A DNA stretch of 7,468 nt from JABFXC01 sp035551575 (lineage in GTDB: Bacteria; Gemmatimonadota; Gemmatimonadetes; Gemmatimonadales; Gemmatimonadaceae): contig DASZNJ010000089.1 in NCBI GenBank assembly GCA_035551575.1, forward strand, positions 1-7,468, in the 5' to 3' direction. Within the stretch, counting starts at the first letter, position 1. Each line of letters starts with the position of its first letter. A program made the position numbers and the translations under genes. Under the pieces are notes generated by a model. It saw nothing but the letters and a program-made list of their open reading frames with translations, searched no databases and had not been told where the DNA came from. Shown here piece by piece: positions 6,590-7,468 of the stretch.

Positions 6590-7468
6590 ATGCAGGCAAT
6601 CATTCTCGCCGCCGGCGTCGGCAGTCGGCTTCGCTCCCTGAGCGGCGACAAGCCGAAGTGTCTGGTCGAAATCGGTGGCAGGCCACTGATTCTCCATCAA
6701 CTGCAGGCGCTGGCCGACCATGGCGTGGGGCCGGTGACCTGCGTACTCGGATATCAGGCGGACACGGTCCGCAACGTGATCGGCGATCGGGCTGACGTCG
6801 TCATCAACACGCGGTACGAGGAAACCAACAGCCTCTACTCGCTCTGGCTGGCGCGGGATCGCGTCAAGGAGGCGTTCGTCCTCCTGAACTGCGACCTGGT
6901 GTTCGATCCCGACATCCTCGCCCACCTCCTGGAGGAGGATGGCAATGTGCTGGCCTACGATTCGACGTCCTCGCAGGGGCGCGAGCAGACCAAGGTCGCG
7001 ATCAAGCAGCGGAGGGTGGTGGACCTCGGGAAGGATCTCCCAGCCGGCTCGGCGCGCGGAGAGAGCCTCGGGCTCCTCAAGTTCGACGCCGAGGGCGCGA
7101 CCGCGATGTTGCAGATGGCCGATTTCCTCATACAGGATGGCCACGAAAAGGCATGGGTGATCGAGGCGACCCGGGCAGTGTGCCAGATGGTACCGATCTA
7201 TGGAGTGAATGTCGCCGGGAAAGCGTGGACCGAGATCGACTTTCCCTACGATCTGGATGTCGCTCGGCGCGAAGTATGGCCGGCGATCCACAAGGGCAGG
7301 TGGCGGCAGTATGCGCGGTGGCGCCGCACGCGATGGGGAGTGCTCGCGGCGTCCCTGGCTGTCTTCGCTTCGACCGGGTGGCTCGCCAACACCGAGATGG
7401 GACCGGCCAGCGTCGAGTGGGAGTCGATTCCGGTCGCCGGCGGGGAGATGGTGCCGGTGACAAAGCGC
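6590..7468 (+). CDS. LicC-like nucleotidyltransferase fused to a C-terminal membrane segment (3' partial)
   Basis: 293 codons are open from ATG 6590 to the window end with no stop. Residues 1-228 are a complete sugar/phosphocholine nucleotidyltransferase-type domain: AIILAAGVGSRLRSLSGDKPKCLVEIGG at 3-30 (NTP-binding loop with K21 and K23), ETNSLYSLWLARD at 78-90 (close to the TNN-YSL motif of LicC-type enzymes), LLNCDLVFD at 98-106 (metal-binding Asp102) and TEIDFPYDLDVAR at 214-226 (second metal Asp). LicC-type enzymes make CDP-choline; relatives activate aminoethylphosphonate or sugar phosphates. The frame then continues through a basic stretch (236-249) into a hydrophobic helix at about 249-265 and a polar outer segment that the window cuts. 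A stand-alone LicC-like enzyme would end near 230, so this is an unusual fusion. It starts two bases after the ABC stop and is probably the activating enzyme for the upstream transferase. CTP use and substrate are inferred. Confidence 0.9.
   Translation, partial: MQAIILAAGVGSRLRSLSGDKPKCLVEIGGRPLILHQLQALADHGVGPVTCVLGYQADTVRNVIGDRADVVINTRYEETNSLYSLWLARDRVKEAFVLLNCDLVFDPDILAHLLEEDGNVLAYDSTSSQGREQTKVAIKQRRVVDLGKDLPAGSARGESLGLLKFDAEGATAMLQMADFLIQDGHEKAWVIEATRAVCQMVPIYGVNVAGKAWTEIDFPYDLDVARREVWPAIHKGRWRQYARWRRTRWGVLAASLAVFASTGWLANTEMGPASVEWESIPVAGGEMVPVTKR

Noticed and set aside
6569..7291. Minus-strand open frame of 240 codons opposite the nucleotidyltransferase
   Set aside because: The plus strand carries the complete nucleotidyltransferase motif set with a good ribosome-binding site, so the antisense frame is not supported.
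1..7468. CRISPR arrays, insertion sequences, tRNA or rRNA genes
   Set aside because: No regularly spaced repeats, transposase motifs, terminal inverted repeats or RNA-gene signatures were seen.

Overview
The window is GC-rich DNA (GC-rich third codon positions throughout, long antisense open frames as by-products) from what looks like a Gram-negative bacterium. The evidence for an outer membrane is a predicted beta-barrel protein with a signal peptide and a terminal phenylalanine. ECF sigma/anti-sigma and CHAT genes, GTG starts and mostly weak Shine-Dalgarno signals would fit Gemmatimonadota or another high-GC environmental phylum. That taxonomic guess is inference only.

Left part (1-1779): the 3' end of a CHAT-domain (caspase-like) protein with a C-terminal membrane anchor runs on the + strand. 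It meets, stop codon to stop codon with a 4-base overlap, a two-gene minus-strand operon. That operon encodes an ECF sigma factor (1779 to 1231) and, overlapping it by 16 bases, a membrane-anchored zinc-finger anti-sigma factor (1246 to 590) whose outer part resembles an Ig/fibronectin fold. This is a compact stress-signalling module.

Middle (1780-2075): a 296-base divergent intergenic region. It holds one good CRP/FNR-type palindrome (1905-1919) and a possible short leader ORF (1960-2034), and no clear sigma-70 promoter.

Right part (2076-7468): a tightly packed + strand operon of five genes, the last cut by the window end. In order: a predicted outer-membrane beta-barrel with two EF-hand-like calcium loops; a small exported six-cysteine protein; a CDP-glycerol glycerophosphotransferase-like (TagB/TagF superfamily) enzyme; an ABCB/MsbA-type ABC exporter with fused membrane and ATPase domains; and a LicC-like nucleotidyltransferase that continues in frame into a transmembrane helix and an outer segment. 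Spacings are 29 bases, then an ATGA overlap, then 5 and 2 bases, so co-expression is very likely.

Read together, the operon suggests this pathway: the nucleotidyltransferase makes a CDP-activated alcohol, phosphocholine or phosphonate group; the TagF-like enzyme transfers it onto a lipid or glycan; the ABC exporter moves the product across the inner membrane; and the barrel and cysteine-rich protein act in the periplasm or outer membrane. This teichoic-acid-like or phospho-decorated envelope pathway is the most interesting content here. The substrate cannot be read from the sequence.
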